Assembly: GCF_000005505.3 (NCBI RefSeq)
Contig: NC_016131.3
Location: forward strand, 55,599,355-55,663,354
DNA: 64,000 bases
Origin: Brachypodium distachyon
Lineage: Eukaryota; Streptophyta; Magnoliopsida; Poales; Poaceae
Direction of reading: 5' to 3'
Under the pieces are notes generated by a model. It was not told where the DNA came from. It searched no databases and saw only the letters and a program-made list of their open reading frames with translations. Below are positions 50,724-63,700 of this stretch, in pieces; position 1 is the stretch's first letter, and the number at the start of each line of letters is the position of its first letter. Position numbers and translations under genes: made by a program.

Positions 50724-53264
50724 CTAAGTTATTACGTTTCTTTCTTTCGGCAAATGTCCTCTGCGATCTTTCATCGATTGGAATCGCTTCGTAATTTTAG
50801 CATCATCAATACTTTTGAATATCTCCTGCTCGATGTAGCACACCATCAAGTCATTGAGCCACCCATCTGATAGCTTGTTTCGCAAATCTGTCTTGATGAT
50901 ACTCATTGCTGAAAATATTCGCTCAACAGATGCCGTAGCCACAGGAAGGATCAATGTAAGCTCAATAAGCCGATAAACCAATGGGAATGTTTTATCTTTT
51001 TTTGTTTCAACCATCAATTGAGAAAGTTTGGAAATATCAGAACATCCATGGAATTTCTCACTTCTCCCGATATTAAGAATGAAGATTTGTAGCTGACTTC
51101 TTAACATTAACCGATCGGAGATGGTGAAATCCGCTTCATAGATCTCAGCAAGTCGAACAAGTTTATCAACATTAAACATAGCGAAGGAGTTGCTTGGATT
51201 AAGACAAGACATGCATACCAATAACTCTGAGGAAACTTCATTGAAGCGATGATTTATCTCAGTCATAGTCGCATCAATAGCAACATTGAATATATCGACC
51301 TTGTAATAATGGCGCAAGTCACTTTATTCTTCGACCGAACAGATTCACCCATTGGTACAGTAATATCATCCATATTTGGCAGATTTATGCCATACTCCTC
51401 ACAAAAACTTTTCACTTGGTCAAGTAATGGTTCCCACCCATTGTCCCTGACATCTTGCAAGCGTGTTTTCACATCTGAGATTAAACCCATAGCTTCAACA
51501 ATATCTTGATCCTTCCTCTGCAAAGCTTGTGAGAGATCATTTGTGATGGTCAACAGGCCTATTAAAAAGTTCGGAATGAAAACAAATTCATACATTCCAT
51601 CTTCTTTACCAAACCACCAGCTCCACCTACACTAGAGTGTTCACGAGCATCGGTACTTACAATTGTTAGCACATCTACTACCGACTCCCACATCTGATAT
51701 ATACGGAGCAAGGTTTTTAGGTGTGAGCCCCATCGAGTATCTCCAGGTCTTGCTAGGCCAGATTCCTGATGCAGCCCTTTTCCAGATGAGATCTTACCAT
51801 TTTCTAACTTTTCCAACAAGACATCTTGGTGCTTTGCAATTAGTGTATCTTTTCTCTTGCAAGATGCACTCACTTGAGTAACTATCAATGGAACGTGGTT
51901 GAAGAAATCAGAAATACACTTACTGCACTTAGCAACGGTTACAACCACCAGTTGTAATTGATGAGCAAAGCAATGGACATAGAAGGCATGTGGACTATCG
52001 TCTCAAATCAGTTTCTGCAAACCATTAAATTCCCCCCTCATATTTGAAGCTCCGTCATATCCCTGTCCACGTAGCCTAGAAATAGGTAAATCATGTAATG
52101 CAAGAAGGTGTAGCAGAGCTTCCTTTAACGCGGCAGATGTACAATCTGAAATATGCTTCATTGCAAGAAACCTTTCCATAACCTTCCCTTGATTGTTCAC
52201 GAACCTACATGTGCCACAAAATTTAAGTGTTAGGAGAACTCATGGCATAATAATTTTATAAAAGATAGACAAAATATGTGAAGCTAACCTCACAATCACA
52301 GCCATTTGCTCTTTTATTGATGAATCTCTAGCCTCGTCAATAAGCACTGCAAAGTTCCTATCTCCAATTTCACTCTTAATTACAGATGTGACTTCTTGAG
52401 CGCAACATTTTGCAAGTTGCTTTTGAATATCTGAACAAACCATAAGTGCATTTCCTGGCCCCTTCTCAAATGCTTCCTTCACTTCACTATTCTTATCTTT
52501 GTACCACTCTAACAACTCTTTGAAATTTCCCTTGTTGATGGAAGTAGAAGATTCGTCGTGTCCACGAAAAGCTTCCCCCTGTGCTATGAGATATCTTGCA
52601 CAATCTAAAGAAGGCGTCAAACGGATTTTGTACTCTATTTCAGACTCTTTAGAGTAAGTATGTATTTTACTAGACACACTTGATCGTTGATTTATGAAAT
52701 CTTCACATTTACCCCTTGCAATGTTATGGACACTATTTGGACCACCAACATGTTTTTTAAAAGCAGCAGTAGCGGTCTTCCAACGACTATACCCATCTCT
52801 TGAGAACACATCATTTCCAAATGTGTTGGGTTGTGCTGTTTTCTTGAAAACGATCTCCATACTTTACCATCAAGTGTCTGCTCAAAGACATGCCCATTTG
52901 TTTCTGTTCGACCCTTCAATAAATATGCCCTCCTCACTTCATCTCTAATTTCATTAGCATAATCTTCGATGGGTATCCGAAGAGCGGGGTCAGGAATAAT
53001 GTGATTAGGATCAAATTCCAGCCGAAGCCTCTTAGGTCGATGTGTGCTCTCATCAACTGTGGAATTTGTGCTCACATTGGTTGCAGGATTTGTGCTCTCG
53101 CTGATTGGTGGAATTGGACCGCTCTCATTTCTCGGGGGATTTGGAATTGTTCTCTCAGTCTCATCGACGCCACCATCAGTTGGTGGAGCACTTGATTTTT
53201 TCGTCAAATCCCGACGCAAATCGCCTGTACTGCGATCACCAGATGACACAGAACGTTTCTTCAT
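50724..53264 (-). pseudogene. hAT-type (DUF4371 / ZMYM1-like) transposase pseudogene
   Basis: Read on the minus strand from MKKRSVSSGDRS (53,264): an N-terminal low-complexity part, DYANEIRDEVRRAYLLKGR, the second half of a TTF-type zinc finger (FGNDVFSRDGYSRWKTA, KHVGGPNSVHN), a DUF4371 region (FAVLIDEARDSS, GQGYDGASNMRG), and the hAT dimerisation segment (LTLILPVATASVERIFSAMS). The frame changes near 52,870, 51,580 and 51,300. A TGA interrupts QKLI-DDSPHAFYVHCFAHQ near 52,003. The first half of the zinc finger is missing. Similar proteins are domesticated or active in many eukaryotes; this one is dead. Confidence 0.85.
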
Positions 53265-53988
53265 TTGAAAATCTATTTCAAAAAATAAAAAATATACTAC
53301 ATCATTGATCAAACAAGCTAGTACGAAATAAACTGTAATTACATACACCAGCAGACATCAGTAGTCGCTAGTTTACTAGCGTTTGCATGCTTTTTGTACC
53401 ACGACTTTTCCTGGAAGCTGGCCGTCGGCCGCCTCTGCCTTCAACTTCCGTTCAGGCTCACGATCTGACCGGCGAAGTGGCGAATTAGCGATCCTGGCTG
53501 GTGTGTGCCGCGGCGGCTGCGCGAGCGAGACCAGAGGAATCGATCGAATCTGTTGTTCGTCTGCGGCTCGTAAATTGGGAATTGATCGATCTGACCACGA
53601 TTCCTCCCGTAACCCCCCCTCTTGGGCCGCTATAAGGCCTCAAGTTAACCTCCACAAGGCCCAGTTAAGTATATTAGTCGGTATTGTTTTGTTACGGGAG
53701 TTCTCTTCTTCCCTGGCTGATGAACTCCTTTGTTGAAGCGATCCTGCATCCCTGCACCTATATTTGACATTTTTTTTGTCAAAAATGGAGGGTAGGCTAG
53801 AGCTTGACGAAGCCCACCTGGTGAAATCGCCCCTGGTATTAGATGTGGCGCCGCGTGTTGTTCTAAGTTTTGTTTCGTTCGTCCGAATGGTACCTGACCT
53901 CATGCCCGAATGTCATGAGCCCAATCAAGGGTATCACAGACAGTGTAATGAATCCTCACTTTCATGATTTTCTTAATTATTGCCACAG
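53265..53988. other. Intergenic between the hAT relic and the Ulp1-associated gene
   Basis: The GC-rich stretch at 53,390-53,640 could be a promoter or leader of the downstream + strand gene. I found no TATA box and no hAT right terminus. Confidence 0.35.
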
Positions 53989-56900
53989 GAGCCCTAACGG
54001 ATACTGATAACGACGATGCGCCGCGGAGCCGCGTGAAGAAGGTATTAGCACGGAGGAACAAGAACCAATGTACCATGGGGTTCCAACGGAAAAAAGCCGC
54101 TGGTATCAAAACCTGGTATCATGCAAGTTTTGCTTCCTTCAGCTCAGAAGAGGATACGGAGAAGCAGGGAACACCACCGAAGAACAAGAAGTGTCGAAAG
54201 CGGAAACAGGTGCTTATCATTTCATAAGCCAGTCCTCACGTTTTCAACCTGCCCATTTCATAGGATGGTCCTCACATGTACACCTAACTCAGAACGGACG
54301 TTCATTCCAGGATGTCAGTTCTTCTTCTTCGACCGCACACGATAAGATGGAACATCGCAGAACCGGGACGAAGAGGAAGAAGCCTCGGAACGATGCAACG
54401 CCAAAGCAGGTGCTAATTCTTTACAGCATCCACTTTTGTAGCTTCCATACGTAATAGACTTACTGCTTGTAGAGCTGAGTTCATGGTGTCCGGACTTAAC
54501 CGAAATTAAAGTCCATTCTCAGGTTGTCGGATGGAAATTTTCGCCTTCCATGCTCAAGAAGCTTCTCTTGCGCTTCGATGATGAGCAGAAGAAGTGGGTC
54601 AACAGCACTGGTTTTGGAGTGCTGTACTACGTATGTGACAGCCAGCTGCCAAGAGAACTGACGCTTATGCTCATCAACAAGGTTAATCATCATACTGGTG
54701 CGCTAGAAATAGATGGTGTCTCCGTCCCAATGAAACCATTCGTCAGAAAGCTGTTAGGCATTCCAAATGGTAAGAGCCCAGTCACGGCTCCTCTGTTCAC
54801 TGTCCGGGGCAAGACAAAGGTCATGAAGCCTACAGCTGAGCACAAGGAATTCACAGATCTGAAAGGTGGTCGGGGCAGGCCAATACATGAGGTGCTCGAT
54901 GAGCTCGTCAACTGTCACGAAGAATTGAAATTCCAGAAAAAGTTCATTGTTGTTGCGCTCTCTATATACCTGGCGCCGAGAAGTGGATACCTGCTCAACC
55001 GGACCTACCTGGAATGCCTGAAAAACATGGCATTAGTAGCCGACATGAATTGGTGTGATTATGTTGCGGACTTCCTGATCCAGGGGATCCGGGACTACCA
55101 CGAGTCAGGCGCTGCTAACATTTTTGTGCATGGGTGTGTACACATCCTTGTGGTAAGCAAATTATCCGGTATCCCCAAACACTTGTACATACAGACTGAT
55201 CCGAAGCAACCCTCCTTTCGTCTGCCTCTGATGAATCTAACCAAGTTTCAATCCAAATATGTGACACAGCTCATGTACATTGATCTGTTGGAAGGACCTG
55301 TTCCGGACCATACCCTCCAATTCCCACGGATTCAAGCGTGTACCCCCGAGGTACTGAAGCAGTTGGATTCGATCCACCCGACAGCACAGGTGTGCTATTT
55401 TCTTGCTCAATGCTCGTTCAAATACATTCCTCGGAAGACGCGTTACTAATATGAACGCTTCAAACATTCTGTATCACTCCGTCATGACATCAGGCACGAT
55501 ATCGGTCGCTCAACGAGTTTACCACATTATATGGAATGGACATGGCCGATTTGGACGTGCCTGTCCGAGCGCAGCCTGTGCCGTGCCCCGAATTCACGCA
55601 ACAGTCAGCTGACTTGCCGGAAACCACGGGACCGCAACAACATGCGTCCCGTCAACCTGGACGTCATGATTCTGTTCCCCTCGATGACACTTCTCAGGGG
55701 GTACATTACACAGACCTCATGAAATTTCCACATTCCAGTACCTCCACATTATTTTTCCTGTACCATTCATGCACCACTTCATGATACCCATGCCCCGTAC
55801 CATTCAATAAGGACGTGACAATTCAATGCTACATGCCATGTCATAGAACTCATGTCTTCCACCATTCATGTTGACCCATTGTTTTTAATCTCTCAATTGC
55901 CCCGTGCCAACTTGCAGCTCACGCGGATAGATCAGCAGTACAAACGGGACCGCGAGCACATCATCGATGAATGTATGACCGATATGAAGAGAAGAATCCA
56001 GAAGCTCAACGCTACAAGAGCTGCTGCAATTGAGTCTTTGCTGCGAAGAGTGAAGGCTTCAACCAGAACCAACGATCCAGGAGGATCGGGTAGTGTTCAC
56101 GATGATGTGCGCACACAGTACAGTTCTGAAGATTTACGACAGTCGCCCAGAACGGAGCAAATGCCACCCTGCAGCTCTCCGCATTTCGATGCCACGCCTG
56201 CGGACGCCCCGACGGCATGCCCGTTACGACGTTCAAGCGATCCAGCTGTGATCTATCCACCTAACTTTGACAAGACCCCTATCCCAAACAATATGTCATC
56301 CGACAATACTGTACGAGAACAAGGGCAGCAACCTAAAATGAACCTGGAGACTGATCGAGGCCCTGAGGGTTCTTTTTTCCAGGATCTAGGTACCCCAGAA
56401 CTGATGGCACAAGTTCTGTCCATTGCCGATGATGCTTCGAAAGAGGCAGAACAAAATGCAGCTCACGACATGGATGCTGCTGTCCTGCAGCAAAAGATTG
56501 CCGCCATACGCGAGCCCCAGAACACTTCACCTGTTCCGAGTGAGACGCACGGACAAAACCTAAATGGGGAGCAGCAACACATGGTCCAACCAGAAACCGT
56601 CACCAACAACACACCAAAGCCGCATGTACCTGATCAAGGGATGCAACCTATGTTTGTTGCTGACACATTTGAGCGTCAAGATCCTGAAAACTCATCATCA
56701 CAGTTATACGAGATGTCCGAACAAGAGATTCACACATCATCTGTCCATGCCACCGACCCAGCGGGACAAGCAGCTCCAACGGCATCCATGGATGTCCTTA
56801 CGGAACCACAGCTGCAAAATCTGATCCCACCCCACCTGGCTGGACAGCTTCGTAGTGGGCAGCCAGAACTACGGATGCAGACACCATTTCCAGTGTCAGA

Positions 56901-57697
56901 TCAATGTCAGCTGTCTCTCACAGATGATTATATAGAAAGAATTTCGTCCGCACGATCCCCAGTATTGCCGCCCAATCATGAATCAAACGATGGGCCTAAC
57001 GCATCAGCTTCATTGGACCTGAACGCTTCCACAGTTGATGACACGTTCACAGGATTACATGTCGATTCACAAGACCAATTGGAAGCATCGCTGGGAACAT
57101 TTGAAGATGACACCCAGATCCGTTTCGATGATGCTATCTACGATCATTACGCAGGTTATACTCCAAGTAAGTCACATATGATCATTGCTCCATTATCTAA
57201 TTTCATTGCACTTCTTATGTACCGGACGCCATAGTAATATCACTGATCTTTACATGTCTACTTTACAGCGACTGCAGATCTGATTCAACAGCCTATACAA
57301 ATAGCTGACTCTCCCTGCACTGTCGCTGCCCTAGATGTCTGCAATCTGCCTGCTCTCACGCTGCCAGTAACAGGAGGGGAGAGCTTTGTTGATCCTGGAA
57401 GTGTCAGTACTGCTGTGAAGAATAGGATGAAGCGTTACAAGAAGACTGACGATAAGCTTGAAGGTATACAGGAACTGGTCAAGTCCACGTCGAAAACAAA
57501 CCCTTCTGCTGTGAAGACTTACCATGAGCATGTGGAGACATCGCGGTTTAGAGGTACCGGACAAACATGTAACTTGCGTAAGATGACCACCGGGACAGTG
57601 AAGATACGAATTAGGAGAGCCCATGTTACCGAAGAGGAATTTGTCAATGCTTTGAAGCAAAACGGCGAAGTTGACTTGAATTTCATGTGGCTCTGCT
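53989..57697 (+). pseudogene. Multi-exon Ulp1-associated gene, truncated by an LTR insertion
   Basis: Phase-consistent exons are 54311-54409, 54523-55389, 55494-55700, 55918-57166 and 57269 onward; 53989-54041 and an exon ending near 54,210 are probable. The second large exon (VVGWKFSPSMLKKLLLRFDD, KPFVRKLLGIPNGKSPV) resembles the N-terminal domain of plant Ulp1-family proteins (DUF1985-like). Then come a basic coiled-coil start (LTRIDQQYKRDREHII) and a long Gln/Ser/Pro-rich disordered region. The last exon (KIRIRRAHVTEEEFVNALKQ, NFMWLC) breaks at 57,697, where an LTR begins, so the expected C-terminal Ulp1 protease domain is missing. All phased exons are open, suggesting the insertion is recent. 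It may be a host gene or a gene of a larger transposon. Confidence 0.65.
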
Positions 57698-58595
57698 TGT
57701 CGCAGCATGGGGCTTTGACACCGGGGGTGTGCGGGCACCCCCTTTTAGGTTCGGCAGAGGGCGACGGGGATCGTTCCGGTGATCGTCAGCGTGGCCGATG
57801 TGTGGCCTACAAAAAACGCTATGAACACATGCACGCACATTTTACTCAGGTTCGGGCCACCCGGAGGTGTAAAACCATACGTCCTGCTTGTCTGAGCTCG
57901 TATTATCGAAAGATTGAGTGTTTACAAGTTGCTGAGGGAGAGTCCCCGGGTGCTCTCTTTTTAGCTAAGTGCTCCTCGCTACTCTGAACTACTGCTAGTA
58001 CAGAACTATGAGTTGGTCCAACCAAAAAATCGAACCGAACCGAACCCTTTGACCGTTGGCGGGGATCCTCCTTTTATAGCCAAGGGGATACCACAGGTGC
58101 CACGATGCATGGATTACAAGTGGCGAGCAGGGAGCTTGGGCAGCTCCTCCTCGGTGCGCTGGCGGACATGCAAGAGCGCCAGCCCGCGACTAGGGGTCTA
58201 ATATCCTATAAACTAGCTCTGGACAGCCACTGTTTGCCTGACTAGACGAGTAACCCCTCTCCTGTCGGCTCATTAAATGCGCCGTGCGCTACACTCCTCG
58301 TCCTGGCGACCCTGCACACTGGGCGCCTGCCGCGCGCCCACGTGGCGCTGCTGCCTTGCTTGCTCGACGCCGCCTTCGCAGTAGGAACCTGCGCCCGGGA
58401 ACGCCTCCTCTCGGCAAGTTACCTCCCGGGAAGCGCCCAGGCGAGATTATTCCCCGAAGCTCCGCTAGCCCTGCCGGGCTAGTAGCTTGCGGGGCAGCTT
58501 GCACATTGCTACCCGGGGTGTGATCCTCCCAGGGACCAAGCGATGCGACCCACGCGTCGTGCAGTGGTGGTACCCCGGGTGCCACTGGTGCGACA
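57698..58595 (+). mobile_element. LTR of a gypsy-like retroelement
   Basis: It begins TGTCGCAGC and ends GGTGCGACA, so the ends TGTCGCA / TGCGACA are inverted repeats, as expected for an LTR (898 bp). It interrupts an open exon. A second copy is not in the window. No tRNA-Met primer site follows directly, so the right boundary is less certain than the left. Confidence 0.6.
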
Positions 58596-58997
58596 GTAGC
58601 CCCCGAGCGTGGGCCGGCAACACCTGTTCCCAGGCGAACCCTTCCCTGGCCGGTTGCCGGGCGACGCCCCAACCGACGCGTGGGTCCCGATCCGTCTCGG
58701 GACCGTGTCTTTTCGTTTTCTAGTGACCCCGCCGTTACGGGCGAAGGGGTGGGTGTGAGATTTCCGCCGTAACCTCCCCTTAAACAGGGAAGTTAAGGCC
58801 ACTTACCGCATTATCCCCACGATCTGTAGTTATCCCAGCGCACCTGCTGGGTGCGGAAACGACCGTTACCGAACGGCGGAGTGTTATAAAGCTTCACCGC
58901 TGCGCTGAGGGGCAAACACTTAACCTCCCAGCCTTCTTCTTCCACCTTTTCGCCTCTTGCGCCCGAGAACCTTGCCAATCTCCCACCCACGCTCTCA
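58596..58997 (+). other. Untranslated leader of the retroelement with a TATA-like box
   Basis: GC-rich leader. TTATAAAG at about 58,885 lies roughly 110 bp before the ATG of the gag-like frame, so transcription could start inside the element rather than in the LTR. Confidence 0.4.
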
Positions 58998-61900
58998 TGG
59001 GCCCCCCCACAACCAAGAAAGGGAAGAAGGCGAAGCCCTCGAAAAGCAAGAGCGTGGCGGCCGCCAAGGCCGCCGAAGAGAAAGAGCTGAAGAAGCAGGA
59101 GATGCGGGCCACGCTTGCCTAATTCCGGCCCGGCTACAACGGCGAGGCGCTGGGCAAACTCCAGCACGCCGTTGCCTCGGACTTCAACGAGCACGGGAAG
59201 ACCCTGATCTTCCCCGCCGGCGCCGACGTCCAGTCCACCGACTTCCGGGTGTTCGGGCGCTTCATCCTCGCCGGGTTGGTGCCTCCATTCTCTCTATTCC
59301 TCCATGCGCTCATGGAGTCGTACCAACTGCGGGTGGCGCAGCTCCACCCTACGTTCCTCTGCCTCCTTGCCATCTTCTCCTTCCTCTGCGAGGGATTCAT
59401 TGGAGTGATGCCATCGGTGGCGTTGTTCCGGCACTACTTCTACCCCCGCATCGAGAACCAGAAAGCGATGTCGTCGGGGGTGGTGTTCTGTGTCCGCGAC
59501 CGGATGAAGTCCGAGTTCATCGTCCGGTCAGAAAAGAAGATCGAGAAGGACTGGCACACGGACTGGTGCTGGGTCCGTGTGGACGAGCCCGAAGAGTTCA
59601 TCTTTCCGCCCACCGAGTTGCCGCTGAGGGCCCCCGGCTGGTGGGACTGGTACCACCGTGACGTCGACCTCCTCCCCATCGTGGAGAAGATCAAGGCCCT
59701 TCGGCTAGCCGGGCTCTCCGACTTCGATGTGGCATGGGTCTTCATCACCCGGCGCATCGCGCCGCTTCAGCGGCGTTCCCTCCTCGCGTGGGCATACACG
59801 GGGGCTGGAGACAGGACGCGCCTCCACGAGGAGGGCGTGGAGAAGGAGTCGCTCCAGGTGTGGGTGAGGGGGATCTCCGGCGAGGATGCTCCCTTTGCGA
59901 AGTTTCCGTCGGGGGATTTCGCCCTCCACGCGCGGCGTCCCTGACTTGAGCAGCATCATCGGTTCCTTCGCACCCTGCAATGAGTGGGGGCTGATGGACG
60001 ATTCCCCCACTCAGTCCCTGTGCTCCCCTCCGCCCGTACCCCGCGGGAAGCAGCCGCAGGGGGAGAGCGGGACCGAGTCAGAGGCCGTCCAGCCCCATGA
60101 CTCGGCCTCCGACGACGAGACAGGCCGGGTCGCCGCCGCCCAGGAAGCCATGCCCGTGGACGAGGAGGAGGAGGAGGAGGAGGAGGACGATGACGTGCTG
60201 CTGATCGTGTGCAGATCAAGGGCGCGCGCAGCGGCCGCGGCTACCTCCATGGCGGCGGTGGCGGTGGCAACCGCCGCGGCGGCCGCCGGCTCCAAGACGG
60301 CGACTACCCCGGCGGCGGTCGCCGGCACCCTAGCAGCGACCACCCCCGCAGCGGTCGTCGGCGCCACGGCAGCGACCACAGCGACCTGGCGGCGACTGCC
60401 CTAGCAGCAGTCGTCGGGGCCGCGGCGGCAGCCACACCCGCAGTGGCTGCCGGCACCGTGGCGGCTCCTTCGACGGTTCCAGCGGCGACCCCACGGGCGC
60501 CAACAGCCCCGCCCGTGTGAGGGCTCTTCGCGCTCCGGCGCAACCCCCCGAAGGCCGACTTGCCGGCAGACGCCGGCAAGAGGGGGAGGGGCGATTCTCC
60601 GCCTGCTGCGCCAAGCACAAAGGCGCGTATGGACGCCGGCAGCGGCGCCGACCCGTCCGACACGGGGACCAGTGGCGCCGCTGCTGCACTTGCCGGCGAC
60701 CCAGCCCCGATGGAGGTGGCGCCGGCAACAGGTACGACACCCTCCCCGCTTCCTTACCTGCACTTCCATTTGCCAATTAATCATTCAACTGTACCTTCTT
60801 TTTCCGCAGGCGACGCTCCGCCCGCAACAGACCCCCTGGCGACACCTGCCGGGGTGGAGGAGGAGGGGGAGGCTTCGCCCGCAAGCCCAGTGGGCCCGCA
60901 AGGTACTCATCCAGCCACCCGCGTCTGCCTCCGGGCAACTCATTTAGCTTCTCGATTCTCACCCTTTCCGCTGTTGCAGGCCCAAGCGCGCCCGCACCGG
61001 AAGCGGGCTTTACGGTGATTGCCCTCGACTTCGACGTCGAGGTCACGAGGATGGCGGAGGAGCCGGAGGCAATCCCCGCGCCAAGCCCTGCTGCGCCGGC
61101 CGTAGCCGCAGCGGCGACCACCGCCGCCACCGGAATGGCGTCCGACGACGCGCCGGCGGCCGCAGACGCTGCCGGTGCGGATTCTTCTGCTCCCCAGCAG
61201 GGGGCGGTCCCTGCCGGGGCCGCGGCAACCCCACCAGCCCCGCAGACCCCAGGCGCGGGTGAGGGGGAGGTTGCGGAGGAGGATCAGCAGGATGCTGTGC
61301 CGCAAGCGGACGACCCCCCCGCCCAGCCAGACGGTGGCGGCGGCGGCTTCTTCGTCGTCAGCCGCCACCTTCAGCACCGACCTCGGCACCCTTGCCGGGG
61401 TGGCTTGGAATCCCATCACTTGGGATCCGAGCGTCTTCGACCGGGGGCACCGGTTCCTTGACACTGTCAAGGACCAGCAGCTGGCCTTCGTCACCTCCTT
61501 CAACCAGGTGAGGGAGCACCACGAGCCAGGTCAGCGAGGTGCGACTGGCCGTGGAGGAGGAGCGGCAGGAACTCTCCCAGCTGCGGGAGGAGACACGCCT
61601 CGCCCAGGAGAAAGCGCGCCTCGCCCGGGAAGCCCTGGAAGGGGCCACCACGCCAGTCGTTCCTGAAGAGCAGCTCTACCGGCGACTGGAGGCTCGGCGC
61701 GCCGAGCTCCAGGAAACCCTGGACTCGCTGAAGGCGGCGTAGGCGAAGGCCGAGGAGGTGCATAGAAAGGCGCTCGCCACGGTCCAGGCCCGCCTCGACG
61801 AGAAGAGCGACCTGATCACCAGCTACGTCGGCCAGATCCAGGGCCTGCGCGTCAAGCTGGAGGTGCAGACCAAGGCCACCGAAAGTGCGGTGACCGCGGC

Positions 61901-62521
61901 AGCCCGGCACGAGATCCAGCTCAACGCCACCAAGGACAAGGTGGCCCGACTCGAGACCGAGCTGGCCGCTCTCCGGGAGGAGCTCACCTAGGCTGGTGAG
62001 GACAATGCGGCCAAGGCCGCGGAACTCGTGTCGCAGGCGGGCCGCCTCCGCAAGGCCAAGAAGGCCGCGCTCGACGCCCGGCTCCACCACGGCACGTGAT
62101 CGGGCAGCGGCAGCTGGAGACTGAGAAGCTGCTCAAGATCGCCCAAGCGCTGCGCGACCTGCTGCCTTGGTTCGAGTTGCAGGTCACAGAGGTGGACGGC
62201 ACGGACGTCTCCACGCTGATCCCGTTTTTCTCCGACTTGGTGGGGAAGCTCGCGACGCTCGACGTGTGGATCTCCAAGTTCTGCAACAAGGATATCGCCA
62301 ACTGCGCCCGGGAGGTTGCCGGGACGATCCTTCCGAGGGTGCATCTCCGGCACCCTGAGTTCCCCTTCGAGACACTGTTGGACGCTTGGTCGGACAGCGA
62401 GGACGAACCCACCCACACTCAGGCGGTGAGTGGGTTCGTCGACGAGGTGGTCGAGCGGATGCAACGGAAGACGGACCCCGAGCCGTCCCCGGAGTCCTCG
62501 GCGGAGGACGCCGGCCACTAG
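58998..62521 (+). pseudogene. Broken gag-like protein of a gypsy-type retroelement (Transposase_28 / putative gypsy domain)
   Basis: From MGPPTTKKGKKAKPSK the frame stops at TAA (about 59,119). It then continues FRPGYNGEALGKLQHAVASD, FRVFGRFILAGLVPPF and FLCEGFIGVMPSVALFRHYF to 59,944. This is the domain annotated as putative gypsy-type transposon, abundant in grass genomes. After a GAG-rich acidic tract and an Ala/Gly-rich region (60,150-61,350) comes a coiled-coil part (61,539-62,090, e.g. REETRLAQEKARLAREALEG), stopped by TAG at 61,741 and 61,989. A final segment in another frame (62,096-62,521, LPWFELQVTEVDGTDVSTLI) has the Ser/Glu-rich tail and the stop. No protease, reverse transcriptase or integrase is seen within the window. 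Confidence 0.75.
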
Positions 62522-63060
62522 TCGCCGCAGCCCCCTGCTGGCCCTTGCCGTTTCCTTGTGTTATCTTCTTTTGTTTTCGTTCCCTGCAAGTGTGGCGCTT
62601 GGCGCCGTTTGAACTATTACTGTCTGATTAGTCCATGTAATCATTTGCTACTTTTGTTAATCCAGTTCCTTAGTTCTGCTTGATCCTTGTTCCTTGTTCC
62701 CGCGGTTACCTCGCGGGGTGGATCCCTTCGCCCTTGTGTGTTGTGCTTTGTGTTGCCGGGGACTCGCGCGCCACACACTTAACCGGACCAGGGACCCGGG
62801 ACGGACCCGCAGTGCCGACCTGGGGCCAAGCAGCAACGGCGAGCCACTCCGCTTGCGGGATAACTACTCCCAGGCATGCCCTCCCGGACGGACCCGGAAG
62901 CCGCACGGGAGCGCACTCCCCCTGCAAGCATCCTTCTAAGACCCCGGCCACACGCAGGTTTCGGGACCACACTTAGCGAGGCAACGTTCAGTTACGTTTA
63001 GTTTTCAGAGAGTCTATCGTTCAGGTTCAAGTACTTAGCTTTTCGTTCGGTCCCGTGCTC
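62522..63060 (+). other. Downstream non-coding part of the retroelement
   Basis: A GC-rich untranslated stretch follows the gag-like stop. TTATCTTCTTTTGTTTTCG and TGTAATCATTTGC suggest a transcript 3' region. No polymerase ORF is visible. Confidence 0.4.
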
Positions 63061-63079
63061 GGTATGCTTGCCGGAGGGG

Positions 63080-63700
63080 TGCGCTTGGAACGCCGCCCTT
63101 GAGAGAGCCCGTTTTAGGGATGCAGCAGGAACGCTGCGGCAGGATCGCCGCCGGCGACAAGCGCCGATGACGATGCTACCGCCGCGTCTCCGCAGGAACC
63201 CTCGCTTTCGGGAGAGCCCTTGCCTTCGGAGGAACCTGTTCCGAGGGGTGCAATAGGGACGCCATGACATCCTCGCCACCACCGGCAGACGCGGGTGGCG
63301 AAGACATCACGGCGTCCCCGCGGCAGCTCTCGCTGCTTGGGGAGATACCCCCTGGAGGGATGCGGCAGAGACACTACGGCAATGCACCCATCGGCGCCAA
63401 GCGCTGGAGGAATGCACCACCATAGTGTCTCCGCGGCAACCCTCACCCTGGAGCCGCTCGCTTGAGGAGGTGTGGCAAGGACACGGTGGCAGTGCACCCG
63501 CCGGCGCCGAGTGCTGGTGGGATGCACCACCACCGTGTCTCTGCGGCACACCTTAGCATGGGCTCGGTGGAGGGATGCGACAAGGACGCGATGGCAGTGC
63601 ACCCGCCGGCGGTGAGCGCTGGTGGGATGCACCACCATCACGCCTCGGCGGCACCACTCGCCTTCGCGGCCTCTTCTTTGGCTTCGCTCTGCGCTGTTCC
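63080..63700. repeat. Degenerate GC-rich tandem repeats, period about 105-110 bp
   Basis: The motif GCACCCGCCGGCG..GAG(T/C)GCTGGTGGGATGCACCACCA, or close variants, recurs near 63,385, 63,495 and 63,599, with a more diverged copy near 63,150. On the minus strand it encodes a repeated VVHPTS..RRRVHCHRVL, explaining a long spurious ORF. Confidence 0.7.
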
